Shown piece by piece: positions 21,988 to 36,900 of a DNA stretch of 64,000 nucleotides. A program made the translations under genes and the position numbers. The notes beneath the pieces were generated by a model. The model did no database searches. It was given only the letters and a program-made list of their open reading frames with translations, and was not told the origin of the DNA. The stretch's first letter is position 1. Every line of letters begins with the position of its first letter. The stretch is from Tridacna crocea (Eukaryota; Mollusca; Bivalvia; Cardiida; Cardiidae). The stretch is from the NCBI GenBank assembly GCA_943736015.1, contig OX031061.1:54132192-54196191 (forward strand). The letters are read 5' to 3'.

Positions 21988-24900
21988 GTGAGCTTTGTAA
22001 CTTTCTGTAGATGTTTTACTTACTTCTCTATTGTTGTAATTGATTTGTCAAACTTTGCCTGAATGTCAGCCTTGAAAGGCTTTTTTTTTCTTACAGATAA
22101 TATGCCACAGACCACATCTTTTTTATTGCTTTCAAAGTGAAAGCACTTGCAAGGGTTAGATTTGATATTTGCTAATGATGCAGTAGATAAACTCATTTCT
22201 TCTTTTCCTTAACCAAACAACAAAATTGTAGATTGGTCAATATTGAAAGCACCTGCAGACAACAAAATAAACGTAACTAAAAAATTGAAATTTGTATCCA
22301 GCAGGATCAAAAAAATTGTGGGAAAAGGAGAAAATGCTGGTTACCAGCATTTTCTCTTTTTCCCACAATGTTTTCAAAAGGCTTTTATTTCAGGGTCATA
22401 AAAATAGGTATAGTTTGGTAAAATGTTGATAATCTTTTCTCTTGTAAAGTTACATTTTGGTATTGTAAGATTGGTTTAACCATGCCAGAAAATGTGCCTT
22501 CAAGTGACCACTTTTTTTTTTGGGGGGGAGGGGGGGGGGAAACATTCTTGGAGCAGGAGTTGTTATTAGTTTGCAAAAAATGTCCTCTTGAACAAGTTTA
22601 ATTTTTTTGCAATTCAACCTTATAATAATTAATTAATTAATATAACTTATCATCACTCAGTAGATCTAGAGTTGTTGAAAGCAACTCCAGATGACTGTTT
22701 CAGTTGAACTAACTCTAGTAATTGGATGTCTTGTTAGACAGATTAGAGAAAACATTATAGGAAAAGGAGAAAATGCTGTTAATTAGCATTCCTCTTACCA
22801 CAATGTACAATAATTGCATTAGTTATACCCCCCACAAAGTAGTAAAGGGGGATATACTGGTATCATCATGGCTGTCTGTCCGTCTGTCTGTAGACGCAAC
22901 CCGAAATTTGTCTGGAGCAAAACTCCTACAGTTTTTAACGTACTGAACTCAAATTTACACACATGTTTCCTATATATATGAAGTTGTGCATGTGCAATTT
23001 TCATGACCTACTGTGATTTGTTACAGAGTTATCACACTTGAAAGTTTTTCTTCAACTTGTACTTTTGTACTAAACCATTCTGCATTCTGTGACAAAGACC
23101 TGTTTTTGTGACAAGGAGCTGGTGGGAGGTATTATAACCTTTATTGATAGCTCTAGGTATGTCAGGGTTCAACCCCCACAACCTTGTGGTAAAGGGCAGT
23201 ATCACAGATTCCTAAACTTGGATAATTTTTATTTTCAGATGTGCCAGCACAAGCAACAGTTCCACCACTCACGCCTGGCACTACACAGAAAATGTCCCAG
23301 GCATTGTTGGAGAGTTTCAAAAGCTTTGAAAAAGATCAGCAGCGACTCAGCATACCAAGAGGTAAGTTGGATTGTTTTTGTCTCTTAACACTGTGGTTGC
23401 TATGTGTGACTTCAAGAACCCTTTTATGGACAGTGTATATCAAGATCAGACTGCACACGATGTGCAATCTAATCTTCAGTCTACATTATCGAATAAGCGA
23501 TTCCCCCCTCCTCAAAAAAAAAGCTTTGAAATATCAATGTTTTAAATCATTACCAAACGACAATATTTTAGACTTGTCCAACTCGAAAGCATTTGCAGAG
23601 GACAAAATTAAATTGACTGAAAATTTAAAATTTGGTTTGTAAAAGGAAGAAAACATTGTGCGAAAAGGAGAAAATGCTGGTTACCAGCATTTTCTCCTTT
23701 TCCAACAATGTTTTCTAAAGGTCTCATTCTCAGGGTCGTCAAAAGTAGGGATTGTGTGGTAATGGGTTAACTATCAGCTTGATTTTATTGCAAAGAGTAT
23801 AAAATTTTGTCATTTGTAAAATTTTCCATTCAGGAAAAGACGTTTGAGTCTTTGCATAGAAGTTTATGTCATGCAAGGAATAAGGACTTAGGATTTCAGA
23901 CAATTTTACAGTATTATAAATAGACCATGGTGAAATATACAAGTATAATGTAAACTCTAACTTTTTAACTTTGGCATCTCTTAAAACAGAGATAGGAAAT
24001 AGTGAAAAAAAACTATTTTCTGTATCACTAAGGTTTGTCAGCTGATACAAACACACATCTTTGATGAGTACGGAGTGGTTTGTGCAAACTGTGAAAACAT
24101 TAGCAACATTTTACAATGCTGCTTTGTAAAAGGGAACAGTATTTGATTGCCTTGATTAGCATTTACCTAGAACAGGAGACGGTCTGTCTGGTTGTCTTAA
24201 AACTGGGCAGCAAGATGAGAAAGTCATAAAAAATGAGCTTTGTAATAGAAGCATCCCAAAATGTCATGATGTACTTAGTAGCTGATTACAATAATCATTT
24301 TAACTTGTTTTTGTTATTTTACACTATTGCTGTTGTGGTTTTAACAATCAAGCTAGTAACAAATAAATATGGCATGTCTCTTAACTCCAGCAGGTTTCTG
24401 TAATTTAAAAAAAAAAATTGTTGGAAAAGAAGCAAGTTTGGGTACCCTGAAGGGTACTTTGTGACAACCAGGGTCCATATGTACAAACCGTTCTGAAGAA
24501 TATTCTGCAGACTACTCTGTATAATTATGAATTTTCTGGATTTGAAAGTAACACAACTTCTTATAGGCTGAACTAAGAAGTTTAGCTGAAGTTGTTGTGG
24601 TACTAAATGTATTAACTCTTTATCACACAATCCCGACTTTTAACGACCTGTAGAAAGAAGCTTTTTGAAATCATGGTGTGAAAGGAGAAAATGCTGGTAA
24701 CCAGCATTTTCTCCTTTTTCCACCATGCTTTTCACCCTTCCCAAAACTAATTTCAATTTTTGAGCCACATTTATTCTGTTGTCTGCATATGCTTTCAACT
24801 TAGGCCAGTCTAAAATTTTGTTGTTTGGAAAAGAGTTAGATTTGGAAATTTCTTAAGCTTAACTCATTACCAAACGACAAAACTTTAGCTTTGTCCAAAT

Positions 24901-27900
24901 TGAAAGCCTTCGTGGTAATGTGTTATTAGACCAAGAACATTCAGGACCTAATGGTTTGTGAAAATGAACTTTGTCTGGAATTGTGTGTATAGAAGCAGCT
25001 TATCCCATTACCACACAATCCCTACTTTTGACGCCGCTGAGAAAGAAAACTTTTGAAAACACTGTGGGAAAAGGAGAAAATGCTGGTAACAGGCATTTTC
25101 TCCTTTTCCCACAGTGTTTTCTACCCTTCCCAGAACAAATTTCTAATTTTTAGTCACCTTTATTTTGTCGTCTGCAAATGCTTTCAATTTGGACCAGTCT
25201 GTAATTTTCTCGTGTGATAAAGAGTTATGAAGCATTTATATTGACAATATGACAAAAAGAATAATAAAGATGGAACCGTAATTATGTTCATTATGCTAAT
25301 TTCAAATCTAACATTTGCCGGTGCTGCTTTAACCTTTCTCAAGCTGTGATCATTTTTGTGACGGTGTTATCAACTACTTTTGTACCAGTGTAAATTAATC
25401 TCTCACTGCACTGGCCATTTTTGTGCATCCACAATAGCTGTAAATTGGCATAAAGGAATAGAATTGGAAGGAAAGGAAGACTAGAACATGGTTTTTGACA
25501 ACAGGGCCTGGAAGGAATTGTTTGTAATAAGTAATAATGGCTTCTTTTCTTTGAAAACATTTCACAAATCAGTTTTATGCTGCATCACGTAACGACAATG
25601 ACCAGTGACACAATTTAGGTAATAGCCGTTTGCAGAAATTTGAGAAACAGTGTGAAAGTTTAGAAAGATACGTTGTGCTTAGGTCAGGAAATACAGTAGT
25701 GAATTTTACAAGACTAGAATTTTTGTGCTACTTTTGGATAAATTGAAAAAAAAAAAAGAATTGCTCTTGCTGTTTTGTGATTAAAAGGCACCGTAAGTTT
25801 ATTTCATTGTTTTCCAAAATGGTGCTTTACGATTAATTCCTTGATTGTCTCAAATACTGACAGTGTAGTTTAACATCAGGATATGCGGAATGTGCAGTCT
25901 GATCTATTAGCTACACTGTCCAATTTTTTCTTGCATATTCTGGCAAATAAGGGCAGTGAAAATTAACTTTAATTTATTTTCATAAACTTACTACGGTAAC
26001 TAATTTACTGGTACTACAAATAACTTTATAGCAATCTTAGCTGGGGATTACAATGGATGTCATAAAAGTTTGTCTCTGTTCATTCTTTTGCAGACAAGAA
26101 AATTTTAGACTTGTAGATATTGAAAGTATTTTAGCTCTTCAACAAAGAACTAAATTGTAGACCATTCCAAATTGAAAGCAGTTGCAGACGATAAAATAAA
26201 TGAACTCAAAAATTAGAATTTCTTTCTTGTACTTTAGAAAACATTTTGGGAAAAGGCTTCTATCTCATAGTAGTAAACACCAGGAACTGTTTGGTAAAGG
26301 ATTAACCCTTTACCAAACAATCCCTGGTTTTTACGACCCAAAGATAGAAGCCTTTTGAAAACATTGTGGGAAAAGAAGAAAATGCTGGTAACCAGCATTT
26401 TCTCCTTTTCCCACAATGTTTTCTACGCTGCTGGAAACGAAATTCATTTTTTGAGTTACATTTTTTTTGTCGTCTGTAAGTGCTTTCAACTCTGTGCAGT
26501 CTAAAATTTCATCGTTTGGTAAAGGGTTAAACCATTTCTCATATATTGTAATAAATTTGTTTTTATGTTCTTATGAGTGTAAAGGAAGAAAATCCTAGTC
26601 ACTAGCATTTTCTTCCATTACCACTATGTCTTGGAAGACAAATAGGGGATTGCTTTACAACAAACTTGGTATCAATGTAATCTAATTACATTTACATTAC
26701 TAGTATATTATGGATGTCAAAGTTTTTGTTACAAACCTAGTATTGCTGGTTCTTTTTCCTCAAGGTTGTTACAACACCAGACTTAGTTGTAAATAGTTAA
26801 ATTTTTCTCATAGATTACTATCAGTGCTTCTCTTTTCCCCCTTGTGTGGACATTTCTTTGTGTTAGAAAACCATAAGTGAGGTATCAGATTGGAAGAGAG
26901 CGAACTCGGTAAAGGGACTGATTATTTTTTATCGCAATGGGGAGTATTTTCATATTTTCCCATCATATTAATTGCAGAAAGATAATAGAAATAATTTCAG
27001 ATTTCAATTTGCCTTGATTGAGGTCACTATCTAAGGTTGAAGCTAAATTACTATTTCAATTTTTTGCAGCCATCTTCTGGGCTTTTCATTGTAACTTGCC
27101 ATTGTCAACATGGAATACCTGGGGACTGTGATGAATAGAATGAGTTTTATTGCTTTCAATATGTTGTATGATCATTTTTGGAAAATAGATGATTGGAAAT
27201 TAGTTCTGGAAAGAAAATCTGTGTATTTTTACAGTGAAATTATGGGGAGCAGTTTCAGTCTAAATCCCAGTGGGAGTATTATGTGGTTTGCATCAGTTTT
27301 CTGATTCAATAGCAACAGTTTCAGCCTGGTTCTAATTGCTTTGTATCGGTTGGCTTGGATTTGATAATGATATCCAGCATATTTTATTGGTTTATGGTAG
27401 ATTGACTTTGAAATGAAGAATCTTCCAGTCTTTGCAGATGGCTTTCCTGTAAGGTGTAGTAACTTTTAGTTGGCATTTTTTCGTAGTTTATGATGTTTGT
27501 TTACTGGCAAATGAGGAGGGGCTAGCATAAAATTATAGTACTCTAAATGCTACTAAACTGATATAGACTTACAGTAACTATATAGGCAGAATATCCAGTT
27601 CCCTTTTTTATTAAAAAAAGAGTTGTTTGATTAAAAATAGAAAATAAATGTCTCTCAAATGATTTTTGTCTTTGATAGGGTAGAAAACATTGTGGAAAAA
27701 GGAGAAAATACTGGGTACCAGCATTATCTCCTTTTCCCACAATGTTTTCAATAAGGACTCTTCCTCAAGGTTGTTTAAACTTGAGATTGTGTAGAAAAAA
27801 GTTAAAGGGTTTAGATAATGAAATTCAGCCCCAAAACAGCAGGTTGTCACTTACAAAATGATTGGAGCAAAATTTTCTAGAATTAATTGGGTCTGAAACC

Positions 27901-30900
27901 ACTTCTCTCCATCCAGGGAATCATTTTGCTCATTAGCAATTGATATTGTTACAATTTTTTTCATCAGGCATAAAAAGAGATGGGGTTTCATTGTAATTTA
28001 TTTTCAAATTCTGAGATTTTACTCTCCTGTTTTTTTAACCCTCTTCTTCATAACTAAAAAGTTGAAAAAAAAAGTTAATAAGAGCACTGAAAGAAAAGGA
28101 GAAAATGCTGGTATCTATAATAAATTCCAAGACTTCCCAAAACAAAACGTTTGTGTGAGTTATTATCTTGTCTTCAATTACTCTCAATTTGGACAAGTCT
28201 AAATTTTTTTCTTTTGAATTATTTTGTTGAAAAAAGAAAGAACCAAAAACAGAAGATGTTGTTTATCTCATAGAAAAAGTGACGAAAAGGAAAACTAGGG
28301 ATCTCAACTGCAAAAAACAACCCACAAGGAAATAAAGTGAAAAGGTGTAAATATGGTTTAATATCTAAACTGAGGTGAAAGATGTAGGACCTTGCCATCT
28401 CTATGAATGGCATTTAAGTGGAAAAGTTTTCTCTTAAACATCATTTATGTCTATGACACTGAATATATGATGTACAGTTTTGTATAAGATATGACAAAGT
28501 AATAAGTTTTCTTATTGTCCACCGGTACATATCTGATAATAATACAAGGAATATTTTAAAATTTTAATGGTACAGTATTCCCATAAAGACCCATGTCTGT
28601 CGTATAATTATTCCAGTTGGCAATAAATGTTACCGTGTTTTTGTGATGAAAAATATCTATCGCCACATGCCCCTTGACCCATGCAGACTCAAGACAGTAC
28701 AAGAAAAGAACTATAAATGTCACAGTGCTCTTCGAGAGAACAAAGGACTTTGTAGTATGCTCCTATAAACTGTTTAATTGTCTTCTTGTGGACACGAATA
28801 TTGTGATTATTTTGGTGTTTTTTCACTTTTTTGTTTTATCCTTTAGAGGGCCAAATAAACAAATTTGAAATTATCATGAAAATTTAAAGTTCCTAAGTTA
28901 AATGTTACAATGTGTTTTTTGTTTAAATGCAGCCATTTGGCCTGGCTGTCTTGGGAAAGCAGTTTGTTGTAGATCTAAGAGCACACTGCACATTTTTGTG
29001 CAGACCAAACTTGATAATACGCTAGCTGCAAAAGTAACAGTTCTTTGGATGAGTTTTCTTAGGGTTTATCCTTTACCATTAAGTTTTCTACTCTATCAAA
29101 GAAAAATAGCACCATTTGAGGCACATTTTTCAAATTTCAAACTTTTGAGTCGTTTTTATTTTGTCATCTGCAAATGCTTTCGATTTGGACAAGCCTAAAA
29201 TAATTATTGTCATTTGGCAATGAGTTAAAACATTGTGGCAATAAGGGAAACAGTCATGTAGGATCAAATTTTTTATCAAGAATGATAAATTGCCAAACAA
29301 AGGAAAAACGTTTGAAGGAGAAATACATTTATTGCAATAATCTTGGACAACTAGACTTCCAGTTCCACAGTGTTTAACTTGTTTTTGTGAGGAATTTTTC
29401 ATATCGGCTTTTTTCGGAGTAAAAGGTATATTTTGTTGATCATCAACTCCTTCTCATTACATTAATTTTCTGTCCGAGTAAGAATATCTTTTTCTTAAGA
29501 TTGACTGTCATTATTTTTATTTATTATTACGAGTTCAAAGGCTAAGTTAAGAATAAAGCAACAGCAATTAGAAACAAGTTTAAAATATGAAACTATACTA
29601 ATTTAGTGAAGAATATAATGTTAAAGAATCAAAGTTATCATGTAGGTCAAGATACCATTTAAAAACTTGAATGATATTATCTATATAACCATAAAATCTA
29701 GACAAACTCAATGAGATTTTTCTTCTAGACTCTCTACCTGAAGAAAGTTTGTCAAAGAGTTCTGTATCAAATCTTTGTTTCTATAATGTTTCATTCATTA
29801 AGTCCTTAACTCTTTACCGCACAAGAAAATTTTAGACTGGTCCAAATTGAAAGCATTTGCAGATGACAAAATAAAGGTGACTGAAAAATTGAAATTTGTT
29901 CTGGGAAGGGTAGAAAACACTCTGGAAAAAGGAGAAAATGCTGGTTACCAGCATTTTCTCCTTTTCCCACAGTGTTTTCTAAAGGCTTCTTTCTCAGGGG
30001 CGTCAAAAGAAGGGATTGTGTGGTAATGGGTTAATCTTTTCACCACTGTTGTCAGCATAAAGTGCCTTTGCCTTTCAATGAAGGAAACACTGCAGAGGGC
30101 TAACAGATAAAAAGCTGACGGCATTATTAGATAATTATTATTCATACAGAATAATTTGATAAAGATCGCAGTTCTAAAGATACTGATCGTGATGTCTTGG
30201 CCATTGTTTGTTGAAAGTGATAAATCTTTCCGTTAGAGCTGAGAATTGGGATTTGACAAGAGAAACCACTTTACCAACAGAACCTTCTGTTGGTGTAAGT
30301 GTTACTTCCTTACCAAATGATAGAAATTTAGACCAGTCCATTACCACACGAGAAAATTTTAGACTGGTCCAAATTGAAAGCATTTGCAGACAACAAAATA
30401 AAGATTACTGAAAAATTGAAATTTGTTCTAAGGGAAGGGTAGAAAACACTGTGGGAAAAGGAGAAAATGCTGGTTACCAGCATTTTCTCCTTTTCCCACA
30501 GTGTTTTCAAAAGGCTTCTTTCTCAGGGGCATCAAAAGGAGGGATTGTGTGGCAATGGGTTAAAAAGCATTTGCAGACAACAAAATTAATCCGACTCGAG
30601 AATTGAAATTTGTTCTTGGAAGGGTGGGAAGTATTGTTGGACAAGGAGAAAATGCTGGTTACCAGCATTTTCTCCTTTTCCAACAAGGTTTTCAGAAGGT
30701 TTCTTTAACAGGGTCATGAAAAACCAGGGCTTATTTGGTAAAGAGGTAATGACTTTTTACTATCACAGTGGCATCTTCTATTATCTCTATTTCCTCATTT
30801 TCCCACGTTGTTTTTGAAGTCTTAAATTTTTCTTCAGGGTTTTTCAAAACTGATTGTTTGGTAAACTTACAGTGCAGCTATGGTCAAATGTATAGTTCAG

Positions 30901-33900
30901 TCCTCTAGCTTCTTTGAATTCATCAAGTATAAATTGTTGTTGCTTCAGGTGGCTTCATGTGGACCAACTCATTTTCTAAAGAAAAGAAATGGATAAATGT
31001 TATCTTGCATACAAGAAATTGTAGATAAGTACATGAAATCACCATTATTTCTAGAATTTTAACATTTCGTGCAAGATTCTCAAAAGAGTTTTGTAATAAA
31101 AATGGTAAAAAAGCCTTATTAAGATGTTAGAAATAAGAGAGATTAAATTACATGTAATTGTCATATTTCCATAAGATTTTCGTGAAAAAAAAGTAACACA
31201 GCAGTTGAGGTAGGCAATTCTATTTGACCCATTACCACACAATCCCTACTTTTGACGTCCCTGGGAAAGAAGCCTTTTGAAAACATTGTGGGAAAAGGAG
31301 AAAATGCTGGTTACCAGCATTTTCTCCTTTCCCCGCAATGTTTTCTACCCTTCAGAAAACAAATTTCAAATTTTCAGTCACTTTTATTTTGTCGTCTGCA
31401 AATGCTTTCAAATTGGAAAAGTCTAAAATTTTTTTGTCTGGTAAAGAGTTAATGGCTGTCATCACACTTGAATAATTTGGTCAAAATGTCTTGAATGGGA
31501 ACACATAATTATTCTGCATATCTGAGTATCATGTAACCCTGGATAAGAAGACACTGATGATCTAACTAGTAGTTGAGGAGGATTGCCTAAACGGACTGGT
31601 TCAGGTGTTCCTCAGTGTGTCGTCAATTTACGATAGAATTGTAAGTCTTGAAATTATTTGAGGAAATGTGAATTATTCAGTAAGTGCTTCATAATTGTAC
31701 TTAAAAAAAGCCAAGTTGGATTTTGCCAAACTTTACCCTTAATATTGACAAAAATCTTTGATTTGTTTTTTAAATATTTATTTTTTTTGAATTAGACTAG
31801 AAATACAATACTGCAAGCTTCCTGTAGAAAATAAAAGAAAATTATGAGAATAATAAATCTATTTTTTTCCTCAGTCCCTTAAAAATAAATCTTCAAAGTT
31901 TTGCTACAGCGCTTCATATCATTTATCTTGAATTCAAGGTATGTGTAATGCCAAGATTTTTTCAAGAGACTAGAATATTCTAGATTTGTTCAATTGAAAG
32001 TATTTTTCTGTGAAGGGGTTGAAAATACTGTTTTAGAGGGCTTCTGATCGAGGATCTTTAACTCTTTACCACACAAGAAAATTTTAGACTGGTCCAAATT
32101 GAAAGCATTAATTCTGCAGATGACAACATAAAGGTGACTCAAAAACAGAAATTTGTTCTGGTAAGGGTAGAAAACACTGTGGGAAAAGGTGAAAATACTG
32201 GTTCCTTTTCCCACAGTGTTTTTAAAAGGCTTCTTTCTCAGGGGTGTCAAAAGTAGGGATTGTGTGGTAAAGGGTTAACCTTATTTACAACATAATTCTA
32301 AGGTTAACTCTTTACCACACAATCCCGACCTTTAAGTCCCTGAGATAAAAGCCTTTTGAGAACTTTGTGAGAAAAGAAGAAAATGCTGGTAACCAGCATT
32401 TTCTCCTTTTTCCACAATGTTTTCTACCCTTCTGGAAGAAAATTTAGATTTTTGAGTCTAAAATTTTGTCGTTAGGTAGATTTAACCACCCGGAGAAAAA
32501 GGCTTTTGAAAATATACATGTAGTCGGAAAAGTCATTTTCTCAGGGTGTTTTCTATCCTTTCAAAGACGACCCTTATTGAGAAATCTTTGATTTATTGTC
32601 TGCAAAGCCTTTACAGGTTTTCAGAAATTGCTTTTTTCACATTTCTTTCTTTCAAATTGGTATGCATTCAACTTTTCTTATATTCCAAGTAAATAATGGT
32701 AAGATTTCTAGAATGGTTATGAAACAACCAATGAAAATTTCGTAAGTAGGAGTGCCAATTTTATTTTTATGATAATCGAATATGCCTTTGTTTCTCTCGT
32801 GGAAGAATTAATTGGTGAAGGTTTTGATTAATTAATCGAGTCAAACGGCTTTATATTACCGATATCAAACTCTTTGATGGATGCAGCATTTTGCATAATT
32901 GTATGCAAGGTGCATGTCTCAATAAGACAGTTGAATACAGCTCGGGAAATACTGACTGAACTGCGGGATTTTAGTGTCGTTGTGATATATAAAACAAAGG
33001 TTAATGGTTTCCTACCTTTCCTATGTCATAATCGTTGTTCTGTGATTTAGTGCTTTTCATTGGTTGAAAAGGAAATTATGAAAATTTTTAATGGTAAATT
33101 TTATTGTACTGTACTACCCTGAGAATTTTAATGATTGTGTTTGTCATATTACTATTGTTAACTCTTTAGTTTGGACGAGAGATTTTCCAAAGGATTTGCA
33201 GAGGACAACTTAACCCATTACCACACAATCCCTACTTTTAATGATCCTTAGAAAGAAGCCTGAAGAAAACATTGTGAGAAAAGGAGAAAATGCTGGTAAC
33301 CGGGCAACTTAACCCATTACCACACAATCCCTACTTTTGATGACCCTTAGAAAGAAGCCTGTAGAAATATTGTGAGAAAAGGAGAAAATGCTAGTAAGCG
33401 GCATTTTCTCCTTTTTTCACAATGTTTTCTACCTTCACAGAACAAATTTCAAATTTTCAATCATTTTTATATTGTCGTCTGCAAATGCTTTCGATTTGGA
33501 TAAACTTGAAATAATGTCGCTTTGTAATGAGTTGATTGGTCCTTAAATGTTGGAAATTGTTTTTGAAAGGCTAAAAAATATTACTGGAAAATAATGATAA
33601 ATAAGCTTTTTCCTCATTTTCCTTGCGATTTTTAGAGGCTGCCTTCAGTGTTGCTTGGTAAATGGTTAGGGATTCAATAGCAGGTGTACTATTTTTTATT
33701 TCATGCTTTCCGGTAGGATATTGAGAAATAGCAGTGAAATTATTTCTCTATCTTACACTGGTACTACCAGTGAAAATACAGTACCGATTTTCATGATCTT
33801 GTTGCCTAGGTTAATTGCGCATGCCTTGCAACCAGATGGAAATATCACATCATTTACCTTACATTTCCCGCACTTGACGTAATATTGTAATACGTTGCTA

Positions 33901-36900
33901 TGTGGGAGGGGTATGCCACGGGAATAACAGAAAGGAACTGTACTGGGTCCTCCCAGAAAGGGTTAAAAGCATGAAATAAATAGAATATTTGGGTTTTTTT
34001 TTGTGAAAGATCGAAATTTATTTCACCAGATTTTGATATAAAATAGTAATAAGATAAAAGAGGCTCATCACTATTTACCACTATGCAGTAACAGAGTTTG
34101 TGGTTTATTCAGAGCTCCAGATAGAGGGAGTCATTTTGATTTCAAAACTGAAAAATAGTAATTATTCTCCACTAAACCCAATGTGGTGGGTACTCATTAG
34201 AATCGTCTCATCAAGACAATTCTAATGAGTACCCACAACATAGGGTTTGGAAGAGAAATAATGGATTTAGGATACCATCAATCCGACATAGCTGGAGCTC
34301 TGTTATTTTCAGCAACTATGAAATGTTGATTATTTCCTAATTTCTACTGACTTTGTGGCTTCAGATCCAATGCATTGGAATGAGATTCATGTGGTACAGT
34401 GGTTGAACTGGGCTATCCGAGAGTTCACTCTGGAGGGCGTGAACATCAACAACTTTACCATGAAGGGGAGGGAACTCTGCAAGATGGAGAAGGAGAAGTT
34501 CCTGAAGTTGGCTCCGCCCTTCATGGGTGATATACTGTGGGAACATCTGGACATCCTGCAGAAAGGTAGGAAAATGAAAACAGCTTAACCATTTGCCAGA
34601 CAATTCTATGGTTTGTTTTGTTGGTTTTTTTCGTCCCTCAGGAAGAACAAAATGGATAGAAATTAGAAAATGCTGGTAATCAGCATTTTCTTCATAACTC
34701 TTTATGGCACAGTCCTGACTTTTAATGAACCTGAGAAAGAGGCTGTTTGAAAACATTGTAGGAAAAGGAGAAAATGCTGGTAACCAGCATTTTCTCCTTA
34801 TCCCACCATGTTTCTACCCTTCTCAAAACAAATTTCAATTTTTGAGCCACATTGTCTGCAAATGCTTTCAATTTGGACTGGCCTGCAATTTAGTAGTTTG
34901 GTAAAAGATCTAACCCAGAATGGTTTTCAAGTCTGTCATATAGTCTGTAATAAATGCTTTCCATTCTGAAACACTGCATCTTGTACAAGAGCTAAAGTTA
35001 TATTTTTTTTATGACATGAATGGTTTTTGGTGACCTTAAATAAGATGCTTAAAAAGTGGATATCAGGTGAAAGATGTCACAGAAAGAAGGCAATGGTTTT
35101 GATATATGGTCAATATTCATATGTCGTGACTAAGTCAGGTTATGTTGACATTCTTTTGAACATTTTTACTTGTAATTCTTTACAAGATGAAAAAAAAAAT
35201 TGAGACTGGTTTATATTTGAAGCATTTGGGAGACAAATTATAATCATATACATGTTATCATGGTATAGTTCTTTGAAAGGGTAGAAATTATTATATTTCT
35301 TTTTAAACAGAGTAATTTACATAATTCTAGTTTGAAGCATGTTTCTTCTTTTTCCCATAATACTTGCAAGAGCAATCTTCAGAAGGGTCATGAATGGAAT
35401 TTCTTTTGGCCATCACAACACATTTTTTGTACTAAGCTGTACCTCTTTTATTTGTTGAGATGGTGTCATCACAAATCATAATGTGTCAGGATACCATGCT
35501 TTAGGTACATTAACCTTTTACCCCACAAAGCATTTCTATGGTATCTCTAATTGACCCTAAATAACAGCAAGGATGAAGCTGTTTCGTATGTTTATACGAC
35601 ACCTTTTGATAGCATAGAAAACATTGTGGCAAAAGGTGAAATTGCTCGTCACGAGCAATTTCACCTTTTGACACAATGTTTTCCAAAGGCTCCTACAAGT
35701 ATTGTGTAGAAATGAGTATCTATGGAGTAAAGGGTTAAGTATACAGCCCATTAAAAGAAAGATAAAACTTATTATATTTCTGAAAATGTTGAAAAATGTC
35801 CATGACTGTTAAATGTCATCTTGACTCTTGTTTATGATATAAACTTATCATTGTTATGGTGTAGCCAGTGTTCCATTCAACAATACTGTCTACGGATTAC
35901 ACCATTCCTCAAAATTGCTCACCCTTTTCCATTATAATATGAAAATGGCAGTAGTCAAAAGTCTGACTTCAAGCTGTGGTTGTGAGGTAGAGCATCGGCC
36001 TCGTAACCATGTGGTCCTGAGTTTGATGCTCAGGAGCAGATGTCAACTTTGGGATTTTTCATTGGCCCACACACTCGATGCGAGTACTGGTGTAGTTCCC
36101 AGGAAGCAGAATCGAGAGAGATTACTGTAGTGTAAGTTGTAAAAACTTGTTTCTCAATCAATGTAAAATAAATATGTTTATAGTACTAAGCCCCTACACC
36201 AGAGGTCCTGGGTTTAAAACACTAGTATGAAGGGCTGAAGCTTTAACCTTTTACCATATGCCAAAAATTATTGAAAAATGAATCTTTGAAACAGTTGCAT
36301 TTTTTGTGAAAAAGAATCTGCCATGGAAAATGACAATTAACCTTTTACCATATGCCAAAAATTATTGAAAAAGGAATCTTTGAAACAGTTGCATTTTTTT
36401 TGTGAAAAAGAATCTGCCATGGAAAATGACAATTAATACAAAAGTATGACTGGAGTTCTTAAAGCAAAGACAGACTTTAGTGCTGTGATGAAAACCACTC
36501 TTTCCCTGCACCAAACAATCCCTGGTTCTTACGTACCTGAGATAGAAGTCTTTTGAAAACATTGTTAGAAAAGGAGAAAATGCTATTAACCAGCATTTTC
36601 TCCTTTTACCACAATGTTTTCTACCATGCTGGAAACAAATTTCAATTTTTGAGTTATGGTTATTTTGCCTTCTGCAAGACTTAATGCTTTCAATTTGGAC
36701 CAGTCTAGAATTCTGTAGTTTGATAAAGGGCTATTTGACGTTATATGATTGTTGAGAGAAAGATCACTTATCTCATATTTGAAAAAGATGTATATCTTGC
36801 ATTAAATACAGCCTTTTTTTCCCCTTATTTTTTTTGTACATCAGATGCCTGACAGCCACTTGAAGTGAGGAGTACAAAAAAGTACATGCTTTAGATTTGA

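Noticed and set aside
27110-27304. 64-residue open frame in ETS intron 2 as an extra exon
   Set aside because: No acceptor/donor pair in phase 1, and the PNT domain is already complete from exons 2 and 3.
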